From contig NZ_JBFDUZ010000006.1 of assembly GCF_040719145.1 (NCBI RefSeq), positions 1-64,000 of the forward strand: a stretch of 64,000 bases of DNA. Direction: 5' to 3'. The notes under the pieces are model-generated. The model was not told the origin of the DNA. It did not search any database and saw only the letters and a list, made by a program, of their open reading frames with translations. How positions within the stretch are numbered: the first letter of the stretch is position 1; each line of letters begins with the position of its first letter. This document shows positions 1 to 7,060 of the stretch, in pieces. Position numbers and translations under genes: made by a program. The stretch comes from Paenibacillus sp. JQZ6Y-1 (GTDB lineage: Bacteria > Bacillota > Bacilli > Paenibacillales > Paenibacillaceae).

Positions 1-77
1 TATCGACTCCGCTCGACTTGCATGTATTAGGCACGCCGCCAGCGTTCGTCCTGAGCCAGGATCAAACTCTCCATAAA
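1..77 (-). rRNA. 16S ribosomal RNA, 5' end only
   Basis: The reverse strand reads as the conserved first bases of bacterial 16S rRNA: the universal 27F region (AGAGTTTGATCCTGGCTCAG) lies at 52-71, followed by GACGAACGCTGGCGGCGTGC and the TACATGCAAGTCGAGCG segment. The gene runs out of the window to the left, so only its first 77 bases are present. The mature 5' end is placed at the TTTATGG just upstream, by analogy with Bacillus. Confidence 0.97.
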
Positions 78-106
78 AGTGTTTGACTTGCTCATTTCTT
101 GCTGGC

Positions 107-180
107 GAGAACATTGCTGTTCTCTATTGTTTGAAGAACCGAAGTTCTTCACTCACTCGTTGTTCAGTTTTCAAAGATCA
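107..180 (-). promoter_or_regulatory. rRNA leader with boxA and small hairpins
   Basis: On the minus strand the leader holds a boxA-like antitermination motif (TGATCTTTGAAAACTGAAC, about 162-180), then two short perfect hairpins, GAAGAAC/GTTCTTC at 133-150 and GAGAACA/TGTTCTC at 107-124. This is the usual arrangement of rRNA leaders, where boxA recruits Nus factors and the stems take part in processing. The role is inferred from position and motif. Confidence 0.7.
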
Positions 181-223
181 AACTCTTTCGTTGCCGCTCA
201 GTGTCTCTCGCAGCAACTTTTAT

Positions 224-252
224 ATCATATCATGTTGTGTTTCTTTCGTCAA
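224..252 (-). promoter_or_regulatory. rrn promoter, proximal
   Basis: On the minus strand TTGACG (247-252) and TATGAT (224-229) are separated by 17 bp, a near-consensus vegetative sigma-A promoter pointing at the 16S gene. A very similar module is repeated about 125 bp upstream, as expected for the tandem promoters of rRNA operons. Confidence 0.8.
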
Positions 253-348
253 GCACTTTTTTTAAGAAGTTTTTCTCGTTTTAAGTGTTTAACTTGGATC
301 TTCATGATATTCCTTACATCGTTCTCACTCGTTCGTGACAACTCTTAG

Positions 349-378
349 ATCATATCATGTTATCAATTATTTCGTCAA
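349..378 (-). promoter_or_regulatory. rrn promoter, distal
   Basis: On the minus strand TTGACG (373-378) and TATGAT (349-354) are separated by 18 bp. The flanking TATGATATGAT sequence is shared with the proximal promoter at 224-252, so the two look like duplicated P1/P2 promoters of the rRNA operon. Confidence 0.75.
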
Positions 379-754
379 CAACTTTTTTTCCAAAATCATT
401 TAAAAGTTTGTTTGATTGAAATTAATGACATTGTTTATTCTGCTTGTAAAACTGTAAAAGCTTTAAGCGGAACGTTTTATAATTTATCATAGATGAATTG
501 TTTGAGTCAACTATTTATTTAGCATTTTATTCTCGGTCTACCAAGGTCACTACTTTGCTATTACAACTTATGTGGTCGATTCCTTTTCTATTCTGAAAAC
601 TTTTCTGATCTGTGATAAAAAATGGGATCATGATATAGATTGTTTTCTAGTGTATAACATTTATGAAATAAGGCTTGGACACTTGTATCTACTACCTTAA
701 AGGAATTACATGTTTACTCTCTAGCTTCATAAGCAAACTCGACTATTCGCTGTT
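379..754. other. AT-rich intergenic stretch, no gene seen
   Basis: This AT-rich stretch separates the rRNA promoters from the 3' end of the PlcR-like regulator. I see no convincing open frame with a ribosome site, no tRNA and no strong hairpin terminator. It may hold upstream elements of the rrn promoters. Confidence 0.5.
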
Positions 755-1633
755 CTATGAAGACCATGAATTCAATTCTCTATCTACAATTGTAATTAGC
801 TCTGTTTTATGGGTAAGTTCAAATATACTTCTTGCTTTATTGATATAACTCCTACCTTCTTCTCTTCGCTGAAGATTTACTAGATTGATCCCCATTTGAT
901 AATGTAATTCTCCAAATAAGTACAGACGTTCTTCCTGAATGCATAGTTTGATTCCTTTTTGACAATACAATAAAGAGTTCTGATATTGCTCCAGATTGAT
1001 TAATGCTTTGGATAGATTGTAGTAGAGACGTAATTGGATATTACGATCCTGTACGAGAGGAAGTTTGTCCAAGCTTTGTAATGCAGTATGAAATGTCTCT
1101 GCTGCTTGGCTGTATTCGTGCAATTGGTCGTGAATAATTCCGATGCTGTTCAGAATCTCGGTTTGACGTTCAGAGTAGATTCGATTGATTTGTGGTGTGA
1201 GGTCGAGTGACGCACACAGACATTGCATTGCATAGTCGGCATTTTTATAAATCTGAAAGTGGCACATGCCTTCATGCCATAACAAAAACTGCTTTTTGTC
1301 TTTGGAGTCGAATAGCGGATTATCTTTTTCTTTTTGTACCATCCATAATGCTTCATCGTATTCTTTGTTCCTGGCATGCTTTCGTAAAAAATAAAAGAAA
1401 TCACTCACGTAATCAAATTCAGGGCTTCTTACAAACGAAAAGAAATAATCCAATGTAATGCCAAGCCTGCTGGTCAACTCAGATAATGTGCTGCTTAATG
1501 GAAGAATGTCACCTTTTTCAATTTTGCTGATTTGCGCTTGAGTACATATGTCTTGTGCCAGCTGTTGCTGCGACATTCCCATTTCTAGTCTAAACTTTTT
1601 TAAAGTTGATCCTAACGTATTATACTGCTGCAT
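755..1633 (-). CDS. PlcR-like XRE/TPR peptide-responsive regulator
   Basis: A 292-residue cytoplasmic regulator. Residues about 9-65 form an XRE-type helix-turn-helix (SQQQLAQDICTQAQISKIEKG), and residues about 80-290 are helical tetratricopeptide-like repeats. Length and architecture match the PlcR branch of the RNPP family, whose TPR domain binds a re-imported signal peptide. The ATG at 1633 has an AAAGGAG site 8 bases upstream. It is transcribed away from a small secreted peptide gene (1811-1975) that fits a cognate PapR-like signal, so this protein probably controls the adjoining modified-peptide cluster. An Rgg-like mode of action is an alternative. Family is confident; the target is inferred from position. 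Confidence 0.85.
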   Translation of the reverse strand: MQQYNTLGSTLKKFRLEMGMSQQQLAQDICTQAQISKIEKGDILPLSSTLSELTSRLGITLDYFFSFVRSPEFDYVSDFFYFLRKHARNKEYDEALWMVQKEKDNPLFDSKDKKQFLLWHEGMCHFQIYKNADYAMQCLCASLDLTPQINRIYSERQTEILNSIGIIHDQLHEYSQAAETFHTALQSLDKLPLVQDRNIQLRLYYNLSKALINLEQYQNSLLYCQKGIKLCIQEERLYLFGELHYQMGINLVNLQRREEGRSYINKARSIFELTHKTELITIVDRELNSWSS

Positions 1634-1810
1634 GCCATTCTCCTTTCTTCATGATACATGGAATATGCCTACAATTATATTTTATCACGCTACAAGTACT
1701 ATTTGTTATTAAGTGTAATAAAACCCAAAAAATATGATCATTCTGGCTTTTTCCACCCTTTTAGACAATGTTGTATGATCAATTCAGTTCTTACATAAGG
1801 AGTGGTGATC
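1634..1810. promoter_or_regulatory. Divergent control region, regulator/signal peptide
   Basis: AT-rich spacer between the divergent regulator and peptide genes. For the rightward unit a TATGAT -10 sits at 1774-1779, but the -35 position (1751-1756, TTCCAC) is poor, as expected for an activator-dependent promoter. The octamer TATGATCA occurs at 1733-1740 and again at 1774-1781, exactly 41 bp apart (about four helical turns), a plausible pair of regulator contact sites. I do not see a canonical B. cereus PlcR box. Confidence 0.5.
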
Positions 1811-1975
1811 ATGAACATTGTATTCAAATCATTGTGTGCAGGGCTGCTATTTTTTTCAACAGTTAACTCCATATTGACAATAAGTATGACCACCATGCAT
1901 CCCGCTTCTACTCATGATGTGATCTTTTCCGGCAAGCAGGAAGAACTGCCTCACGAAAATGGATTAAAGGTCTAA
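1811..1975 (+). CDS. PapR-like secreted signal peptide precursor
   Basis: A 54-residue peptide with a Lys-bearing N-terminus, a hydrophobic stretch at about residues 8-27 (signal sequence) and a polar tail ending ELPHENGLKV. An ATAAGGAGTG ribosome site lies 8-9 bases before the ATG. PapR-type pro-peptides are 45-55 residues, exported by Sec, trimmed outside and re-imported as a short C-terminal peptide that binds the PlcR-type partner. The gene sits head-to-head with such a regulator (755-1633) and 42 bp ahead of the Cys-rich precursor gene, so it is probably the first gene of the induced unit. No similarity search was possible; the assignment rests on size, signal sequence and position. Confidence 0.72.
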   Translation: MNIVFKSLCAGLLFFSTVNSILTISMTTMHPASTHDVIFSGKQEELPHENGLKV

Positions 1976-2017
1976 TTGACTTTTAATAAATATTACTCGT
2001 GAAAGGAGGAGTCCATC

Positions 2018-2137
2018 ATGAAAAAAAGTATCGTTCTGAAACCTGTTGACGCGAAAGACCTGAAAGAACTGGAAGCGAACCGCAGAAATGCTTCTGGTTG
2101 CTGTGCAAGCGGACGCTGTGCTTCTGGCCGCTGTTAA
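2018..2137 (+). CDS. Putative RiPP precursor, ASGXC-repeat peptide
   Basis: A 39-residue peptide preceded by a strong AAAGGAGGAG ribosome site. It has a charged, leader-like N-terminal part (residues 1-23, rich in Lys, Asp and Glu, ending NRR) with no signal sequence. The C-terminal 15 residues (25-39) are exactly three five-residue units: ASGCC, ASGRC, ASGRC. Four cysteines and two arginines are therefore regularly spaced in a small-residue background. The peptide is followed by a hairpin and then by genes for an M50 protease, an arginase-fold enzyme, a possible acyltransferase and an MFS exporter. This layout is typical of a ribosomally made, post-translationally modified peptide. The class is unknown to me; no lanthipeptide, radical-SAM or cyclodehydratase enzyme is beside it. 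A metal-binding peptide is the main alternative. Confidence 0.75.
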   Translation: MKKSIVLKPVDAKDLKELEANRRNASGCCASGRCASGRC

Positions 2138-2145
2138 TATACTTA

Positions 2146-2179
2146 GGAGGTGCAGAAAGCTTCGGCTTTTTGCACCTCC
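2146..2179 (+). terminator. Hairpin between precursor and maturation genes
   Basis: GGAGGTGCA and AAAGC pair with GCTTT and TGCACCTCC around a UUCG tetraloop, giving a very stable stem starting 9 bases after the precursor stop. It is followed by ATTCCTTTT rather than a clean T run, so it probably works as a partial terminator or 3' stabiliser. Such an element would let the precursor be made in excess over the enzymes. Confidence 0.7.
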
Positions 2180-2205
2180 ATTCCTTTTCTCAAGGAGGAA
2201 TGGGC

Positions 2206-2787
2206 ATGCTGATCATTATGTGGATTGTGTTGGTCTATATTTTGTTTACGTTCGTAAGCACGTATATTCATGAACTTGGGCACGCGTTAAGTGCTTATGC
2301 TCTTGGTGCTAATCAGGTAGTTATTGCCAAAAGTCGTCGTTCGTATCAGGTAGAGTTCAAAACATACTTTGCGTTTGAACAGGAGATGACAGAAAAGCAA
2401 AATATCATTGTCAGTGTAGCGGGCGTAGGATTGCAATTTATTTTCTCTATGATTCTGATCTGGCAGCCTTTCTCCATGATGCTATCCTGTATCGCGCTCA
2501 TCTATATGCCTTATATTTCCTTTAACCTTTTACCATTTTATGGATTGGACGGTCATTATGTATTGGAAAACATGGCTACATTCAAAATGCGAATATGGAG
2601 TATATTGCTGTACCTTTCATTTTGCATTAGTTGGATAGCAGCCTTATCGGGTTTACAAAGTATATTAGCATTGTCTCATTCGTACGCTCAATGGACGTAC
2701 CTGTTATTGTGCCTGCTGATATGGGGACAGGTGGTACTGAAATTTATACGCTATTCCATAAAAGGAAGAAGGTTGGAACATGAATAA
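2206..2787 (+). CDS. M50-family membrane metalloprotease
   Basis: An integral-membrane zinc protease of 193 residues. HELGH (residues 22-26) supplies two zinc ligands and the catalytic Glu inside the first membrane helix, and NLLPFYGLDG (107-116) supplies the second M50 motif with the Asp ligand (D115). Roughly four hydrophobic segments are visible. AAGGAGG at 2192-2198 is 7 bases before this ATG and only 1 base before the upstream ATG at 2200, so 2206 is preferred. Its stop overlaps the next gene by 8 bases. In modified-peptide clusters such as B. subtilis yyd, an M50 protease trims the peptide at the membrane; leader removal or immunity is the likely job here. Substrate is inferred. Confidence 0.85.
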   Translation: MLIIMWIVLVYILFTFVSTYIHELGHALSAYALGANQVVIAKSRRSYQVEFKTYFAFEQEMTEKQNIIVSVAGVGLQFIFSMILIWQPFSMMLSCIALIYMPYISFNLLPFYGLDGHYVLENMATFKMRIWSILLYLSFCISWIAALSGLQSILALSHSYAQWTYLLLCLLIWGQVVLKFIRYSIKGRRLEHE

Positions 2788-3874
2788 GACGAAATATGTA
2801 TTAGATAAAAATCTTCGGGGCGAGGCAATCATTAGCGATTCTTCTTTGGAAAACTTTTGGCTATCTGAAGACGTTACATGTTCCAGCCCTACGCAGGATA
2901 TATGCTTCTATCACGCCTCTCTACCATCCGCCCCTTATTCGGAGCAACTTCATATTATGGGTCTACCCTTCGCTGACGGCTCCAACCATCCAGACAGCAA
3001 GGTACGGCAGTTTCCGGCGACGCTACGTTATGTGAGTACGAAAACGCCGCTTTACCCAGCACTGGAACGTACACAATCCAGTGGAATTTTCGATATAAAC
3101 TATCAGGAGCATATCCTCACCCATTGTCATCTACATGATTGCGGCGACATGGCGCTCCAAGACTACAATGCTGAAGCACTTTCACAATCGTTGGAACTGC
3201 CGATTCGGCAATTTTGCTCCGCTAACGCCAAATTTGCATATATTGGCGGCGATCACTCGGTTACATACCATATTCTGAAACAATTGAAGCAGAATGGTCG
3301 ACGTATTCTTTATTTACATTTTGATGCCCACCTGGATTGCGGCTCTGATCCTCTACGCCTGGATCATGAAGTACATCACGGAAATTTTGTGCGTCATTTA
3401 CTTGCCAATCAAATTGTTGAGCATGTGATACAGCTCGGTGTTCGGGGACTTCGCTCACTTGGGCAATATTATGAGCATCCACGCCTATCCTGTATTCCTG
3501 CTGCACAATTGAATGCGCAAGAACTACAGCATATATTGGAATCGTTATCAGCGTATCATTATGATATCTACGTCTCATTCGATGTCGATGTTTTGGACCC
3601 TTCTGTATTTCCTTTTGTTGATTTCCCTTCTCCTGGTGGTCCGTCTGTACATGTATTGCTGGATGTCATTCGCAGCTTGCGGTATGTACCAGGCATCATC
3701 GGCATGGATCTGGTCGAAGGTCATGGCGCAGATATAAACGCAGAACGTATTCCTTTTCAATATGACACTGTGATTCATATCTTCTCTCAGTTACTGCATA
3801 TGCTTCAACAATCTGTATCTATTCCAGAAAGGAGCATCCCCCATGAATACGAAAACAACACCATTACAAAATGA
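2780..3874 (+). CDS. Arginase/agmatinase-fold ureohydrolase, candidate peptide arginase
   Basis: A 364-residue ureohydrolase-superfamily enzyme. All six manganese ligands of the family can be placed: H159 in GGDHS (156-160), D182/H184/D186 in DAHLD (182-186), and D268/D270 in SFDVDVLDP (266-274). The HHGNF (199-203) and PSPGG (284-287) loops are also present, so the active site looks intact. About 55 N-terminal residues precede the fold and have no counterpart I know. It overlaps the M50 gene by 8 bases and the next gene by 32 bases, so it belongs to the operon. Free-arginine breakdown is an odd function in a peptide cluster; conversion of the two core arginines (ASGRC units) to ornithine is more attractive. 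The known peptide arginase OspR belongs to a different, UPF0489-type branch, so this is inference. Confidence 0.85.
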   Translation: MNKTKYVLDKNLRGEAIISDSSLENFWLSEDVTCSSPTQDICFYHASLPSAPYSEQLHIMGLPFADGSNHPDSKVRQFPATLRYVSTKTPLYPALERTQSSGIFDINYQEHILTHCHLHDCGDMALQDYNAEALSQSLELPIRQFCSANAKFAYIGGDHSVTYHILKQLKQNGRRILYLHFDAHLDCGSDPLRLDHEVHHGNFVRHLLANQIVEHVIQLGVRGLRSLGQYYEHPRLSCIPAAQLNAQELQHILESLSAYHYDIYVSFDVDVLDPSVFPFVDFPSPGGPSVHVLLDVIRSLRYVPGIIGMDLVEGHGADINAERIPFQYDTVIHIFSQLLHMLQQSVSIPERSIPHEYENNTITK

Positions 3875-4796
3875 GTTAGATCAACTGCTTCGATATGAAA
3901 AAGAACATGGACTGGGCTATGATGATTTTATGGCACTCGTGAACATCTCCAAAGAGCTGCTGCCATTAGATTCCGCTGATACCAATCATATTGAATCCAC
4001 TTGGATGAAATATCGTATGAACAATCTGGAACAAAATGAATATCGTTTATCCCCAGATGCCTTTGCTGGTTTTGACGAGATTGTCGGTGCCGAGCATATT
4101 TTACAATGTGTTCGAAACAAGGGAGTATTCGGTACGTTTCATTATGGAGCCTATCGATATGTCGGTCTTGAACTGGTACGCATGATGGAGAATCTGAATT
4201 CGCGTCTGGATGTGGTGGTGGATCAGGATTCGTATGATAGCGAAAAGGAACTGGAGCCATGGAACGATATTCGTCGAGAGTCGGATATTCATTATATTGT
4301 TTCCGAGGAGCAGGGCAGCGGTCTAAAGTTGGTACGCATTCTTCGCAACCGTGGAAATATTCTCCTCTATCTCGACGGTAATACCGGGTCCGGCGAGGAT
4401 TCGCAGCCTCTCGTTTGTCAGCATTTGACTTCTTCCGTGCAGATGCGTAGCGGGATTTACCGTCTGGTATCGCTATTAAAAAAAGAACTGTGTATTGTAA
4501 TCGCGGATCAATCGGAACCGGGTCATAATCGTCTGATCGCCTATAAACCATTTGCTGTAGATAAAACAACATTGCAGAGCAGTGCGGATCATAGTTATTC
4601 CCTATTTCGCGATTCCCTGATGAAGCGACCGGATTTGTGGCGTTTCTGGTATCGTCATCATCAGTATGTGCATCAGTGGCGCGACACACTTACTGATGAG
4701 AGTTCCTTTTCGCCAAATGTCGATTGGATAGATGAGGAGTATGGGTTAGGTGTGGATTTGAGAACGGGTCAGATTTACGAAACCAAAACAAACTGA
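3843..4796 (+). CDS. Putative LpxL/HtrB-like acyltransferase
   Basis: A 317-residue soluble or peripheral protein, translationally coupled to the arginase-fold gene (32-base overlap; AAGGAG ahead of the ATG). The middle has features reminiscent of the lysophospholipid/lipid A acyltransferase (LPLAT) fold: GVFGTFHYGAYR around H100, a following VVVDQDSY strand, and an NILLYLDGNTGSG segment at about residues 175-190. The usual HxxxxD/E catalytic pair is not met, since H100 is followed by Arg at +5, so chemistry may differ. In context it could attach an acyl group to the peptide, for example to an ornithine made by the neighbour, or modify lipid for self-protection. The fold call is tentative and function is not established. 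Confidence 0.5.
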   Translation: MNTKTTPLQNELDQLLRYEKEHGLGYDDFMALVNISKELLPLDSADTNHIESTWMKYRMNNLEQNEYRLSPDAFAGFDEIVGAEHILQCVRNKGVFGTFHYGAYRYVGLELVRMMENLNSRLDVVVDQDSYDSEKELEPWNDIRRESDIHYIVSEEQGSGLKLVRILRNRGNILLYLDGNTGSGEDSQPLVCQHLTSSVQMRSGIYRLVSLLKKELCIVIADQSEPGHNRLIAYKPFAVDKTTLQSSADHSYSLFRDSLMKRPDLWRFWYRHHQYVHQWRDTLTDESSFSPNVDWIDEEYGLGVDLRTGQIYETKTN

Positions 4797-4806
4797 GGTT
4801 GATCAT

Positions 4807-6072
4807 ATGAAGCTGTGGAAAAACCGACCTTTTGTATATTTGTTTCTCGCCCGCTTTGTAGCGTTAATCGGTGATGGTTTATTATTTTTAGCCTTATTGA
4901 AAATGCTGGAATTGCAGCAAACGGGGAGTATAGGATTGTCGTTTTATTATTTAGCTGCCGGTATCCCCGCTTTTCTGTTTGCGATTCCAGCAGGTGCCGT
5001 TGTCGAAAAATCCAATTTACAAAAAACGATGATCATAACGGATCTGACGCGTGCGCTATTGATCGTTATATTTATCGTCATGCAAATCTATGGTTGGCAG
5101 CATCCGGCACTAATTTATACGCTGTTGTTCGTTATTACGATCAACGATATGTTTTTTCTGCCTGCCAGCCAATCGCTACTGCGCTGGATCGTTCCAGAGG
5201 AGTTACGACCTTCCGCCAACGGTCAATTGCAAATGGCCATGATGACCGGCAAGTTGCTGTCCTATTCGATGGGTGCATTTTTAATCAAACAAGGGATGAG
5301 CCTATCCATGCTGTTAGTCGTGACGATTGCAACGTTTCTATGTTCGGCTAGCATTGTACTACGTATTCGCCCGTATATTGTCAATCACAGTAATCAAACA
5401 GCTAAAACACTTCAACTTGCTGTTGAGGGTGTGCGATTTATACAACGAACGCCTGTTATTCGTAGCATCTTTATCATCTTTGGATTGGCATGGCTTGTTG
5501 GATCGTCCATTGATATCTTTTTGATCTCTTATTTAAATCAAATTCTGCATATGGGTACGGAAAATCTGTATTTGATCTCTATCTTTTCACTTTGCGGAAT
5601 CGTGATCGGCTCCCTGCTTGCCCCGTGGTGTTATAAAACTATAAATAAAAAGATCGGCTTTTGCCTGCCCAGTCTGATCTTCGGATTGGTGTTTGTCGCC
5701 TATGCTATGCAGCTTCCGCTACCAGTTCTACTTGTTTCTCTCATGATTGGCGGAATTGCGCAAGGTATTTTCATTACGTTTGTGAACTCGTATTTGCAAG
5801 AGATTACGTCTCAGGATTATTATGCAAGGATATCCAGCTTCTACACACTGCTAATGCAAGGTGCGAGTTTACCGGGTTTTTTCCTGATTGGTGTACTTAT
5901 TGAGCGTACTGGTGTCCTTTATACCGGATATATGATTGGATTGTACATGATCCTGCTTGCCGTCTTCTCGCTATTCATTCTGCCTTCGCTACAAAAACAA
6001 AAAGAAGAGCAGACAGATATTGCTCTTCCGGTACATCCATTGCAGGATGAGTATTCTGTTTCCAATCGTTAA
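4807..6072 (+). CDS. MFS transporter, probable peptide exporter
   Basis: A 421-residue polytopic membrane protein with about 12 hydrophobic segments. The N-terminus has the MFS pattern ARFVALIGDGLLFLALL of drug-efflux and macrolide-exporter-like carriers, and a GAVVEKSNLQK loop lies after TM2 where motif A is expected. It starts 10 bases after the acyltransferase stop, with a GAGG site overlapping that stop, and it ends the operon before a hairpin terminator. With no dedicated ABC exporter in the cluster, it is the natural candidate for exporting the mature product or conferring immunity. The substrate is inferred from context only. Confidence 0.85.
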   Translation: MKLWKNRPFVYLFLARFVALIGDGLLFLALLKMLELQQTGSIGLSFYYLAAGIPAFLFAIPAGAVVEKSNLQKTMIITDLTRALLIVIFIVMQIYGWQHPALIYTLLFVITINDMFFLPASQSLLRWIVPEELRPSANGQLQMAMMTGKLLSYSMGAFLIKQGMSLSMLLVVTIATFLCSASIVLRIRPYIVNHSNQTAKTLQLAVEGVRFIQRTPVIRSIFIIFGLAWLVGSSIDIFLISYLNQILHMGTENLYLISIFSLCGIVIGSLLAPWCYKTINKKIGFCLPSLIFGLVFVAYAMQLPLPVLLVSLMIGGIAQGIFITFVNSYLQEITSQDYYARISSFYTLLMQGASLPGFFLIGVLIERTGVLYTGYMIGLYMILLAVFSLFILPSLQKQKEEQTDIALPVHPLQDEYSVSNR

Positions 6073-6115
6073 TACCGTTCATCGTCTATAACTAACCACT
6101 CATAAGTAATGATCA

Positions 6116-6147
6116 AAGTGTGCCTTATTCGGGCATGCTTTTTTGTT
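6116..6147 (+). terminator. Terminator of the peptide cluster
   Basis: AAGTGTGCC pairs with GGGCATGCTT (two G-U pairs) around TTATTC, followed by a T-rich tract. It lies 44 bases after the MFS stop and closes the rightward operon before the convergent YgxA-like gene. Confidence 0.75.
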
Positions 6148-6181
6148 TTAGTTTTATGACGCTATTTTGTACCTGATACCC

Positions 6182-7060
6182 TTAGCCGATCCAATAACGG
6201 ATCTCGCGTTCGCCGCCGGGTGTTGGTTTCCAAGTGATGGTCTCGTTAATGAGTGAGCGATAGACCAGCTTGCGAATAACCATCGACAGGTTGCTGCCGA
6301 TATGAGACAGTTCGGGATGATCCATTAATTCACGGATACTCCACGGCTGTTTGCGACTGCGCAATACGCGGAATAATGCTTCTGAGCATTCTCTCATTTT
6401 GGACATGACGGAGAATTCACAGGCGAGTAGAACCAGCTCTACACGCTGCTCCATCGTTTCGGTACTGAAGGCGAGCTGCTCGTACAGCTTGTGTACGTCC
6501 AGCTTGTGTTCGCGCACCTGCTCCCAGACGGCAGATACTGGGTAGATGCCTTTTTCACATAGATCGATGCGCGCCCAATGCTGTAGCGCCTGAAAAATAC
6601 AGTTGTACGCATCCATCGTTTGCTGCTCTTGCATATGACGTTTGGCTTCTACATACAAGGCGAGAAATTGGGCAAATTCCAGCAGAATACGGCGCTCGCT
6701 CAGTGGACGAGAAAAATGAGTGAACTGTTCACGCATTCGTTCCAATTCGCGCTCGGTATCCCAAATGATCTCGCCATTCATAAATTGCTCAACCAGCATA
6801 GGGTTGCGGCCGGTAATCGTATCGTTTTCCAACATTTGACGGTCGACGTAAATAACTTGAATATTCGTATTAAACGCATCCATACGATGCTCGATGATTT
6901 CCTCTTCCTCATGGTGTCGGTAAACGACAATAATCAGCACATCGAAATCATGCAGCAGCGAACCGTTAAAGTTGCTGCCTTTGCTGCGAGAAGCGACGGC
7001 TCCGATGATCCGGTGATTGTTTTTGTTTTCATGAAGAAAAGAAAGATTGGTTAATTCCAC
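6182..7060 (-). CDS. ygxA: Nucleotidyltransferase-like protein, YgxA family
   Basis: A 292-residue cytoplasmic protein. The N-terminus has the nucleotidyltransferase-like pattern GAVASRSKGSNFNGSLLHDFD, with a Gly-Ser turn and downstream acidic residues. The rest is mainly helical, with a helix-turn-helix-like tail. In B. subtilis, as I recall, YgxA lies between perR and an rRNA operon. The same order is seen here (16S, this gene, PerR), but with the peptide cluster wedged between the 16S and this gene. The biochemical role is unknown. It is convergent with the MFS gene and separated from it by a terminator. Confidence 0.75.
   Translation of the reverse strand: MELTNLSFLHENKNNHRIIGAVASRSKGSNFNGSLLHDFDVLIIVVYRHHEEEEIIEHRMDAFNTNIQVIYVDRQMLENDTITGRNPMLVEQFMNGEIIWDTERELERMREQFTHFSRPLSERRILLEFAQFLALYVEAKRHMQEQQTMDAYNCIFQALQHWARIDLCEKGIYPVSAVWEQVREHKLDVHKLYEQLAFSTETMEQRVELVLLACEFSVMSKMRECSEALFRVLRSRKQPWSIRELMDHPELSHIGSNLSMVIRKLVYRSLINETITWKPTPGGEREIRYWIG

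Noticed and set aside
2098-2205. A frame upstream of the M50 start that reads through the precursor's 3' end
   Set aside because: It overlaps the Cys-rich peptide in another frame, has no ribosome site, and the AAGGAGG at 2192-2198 points to the start at 2206.
3928-4689. A 253-residue frame on the minus strand opposite the acyltransferase-like gene
   Set aside because: No ribosome site, Arg/Pro/His-rich composition typical of a shadow frame, and it lies wholly inside a coupled operon gene.
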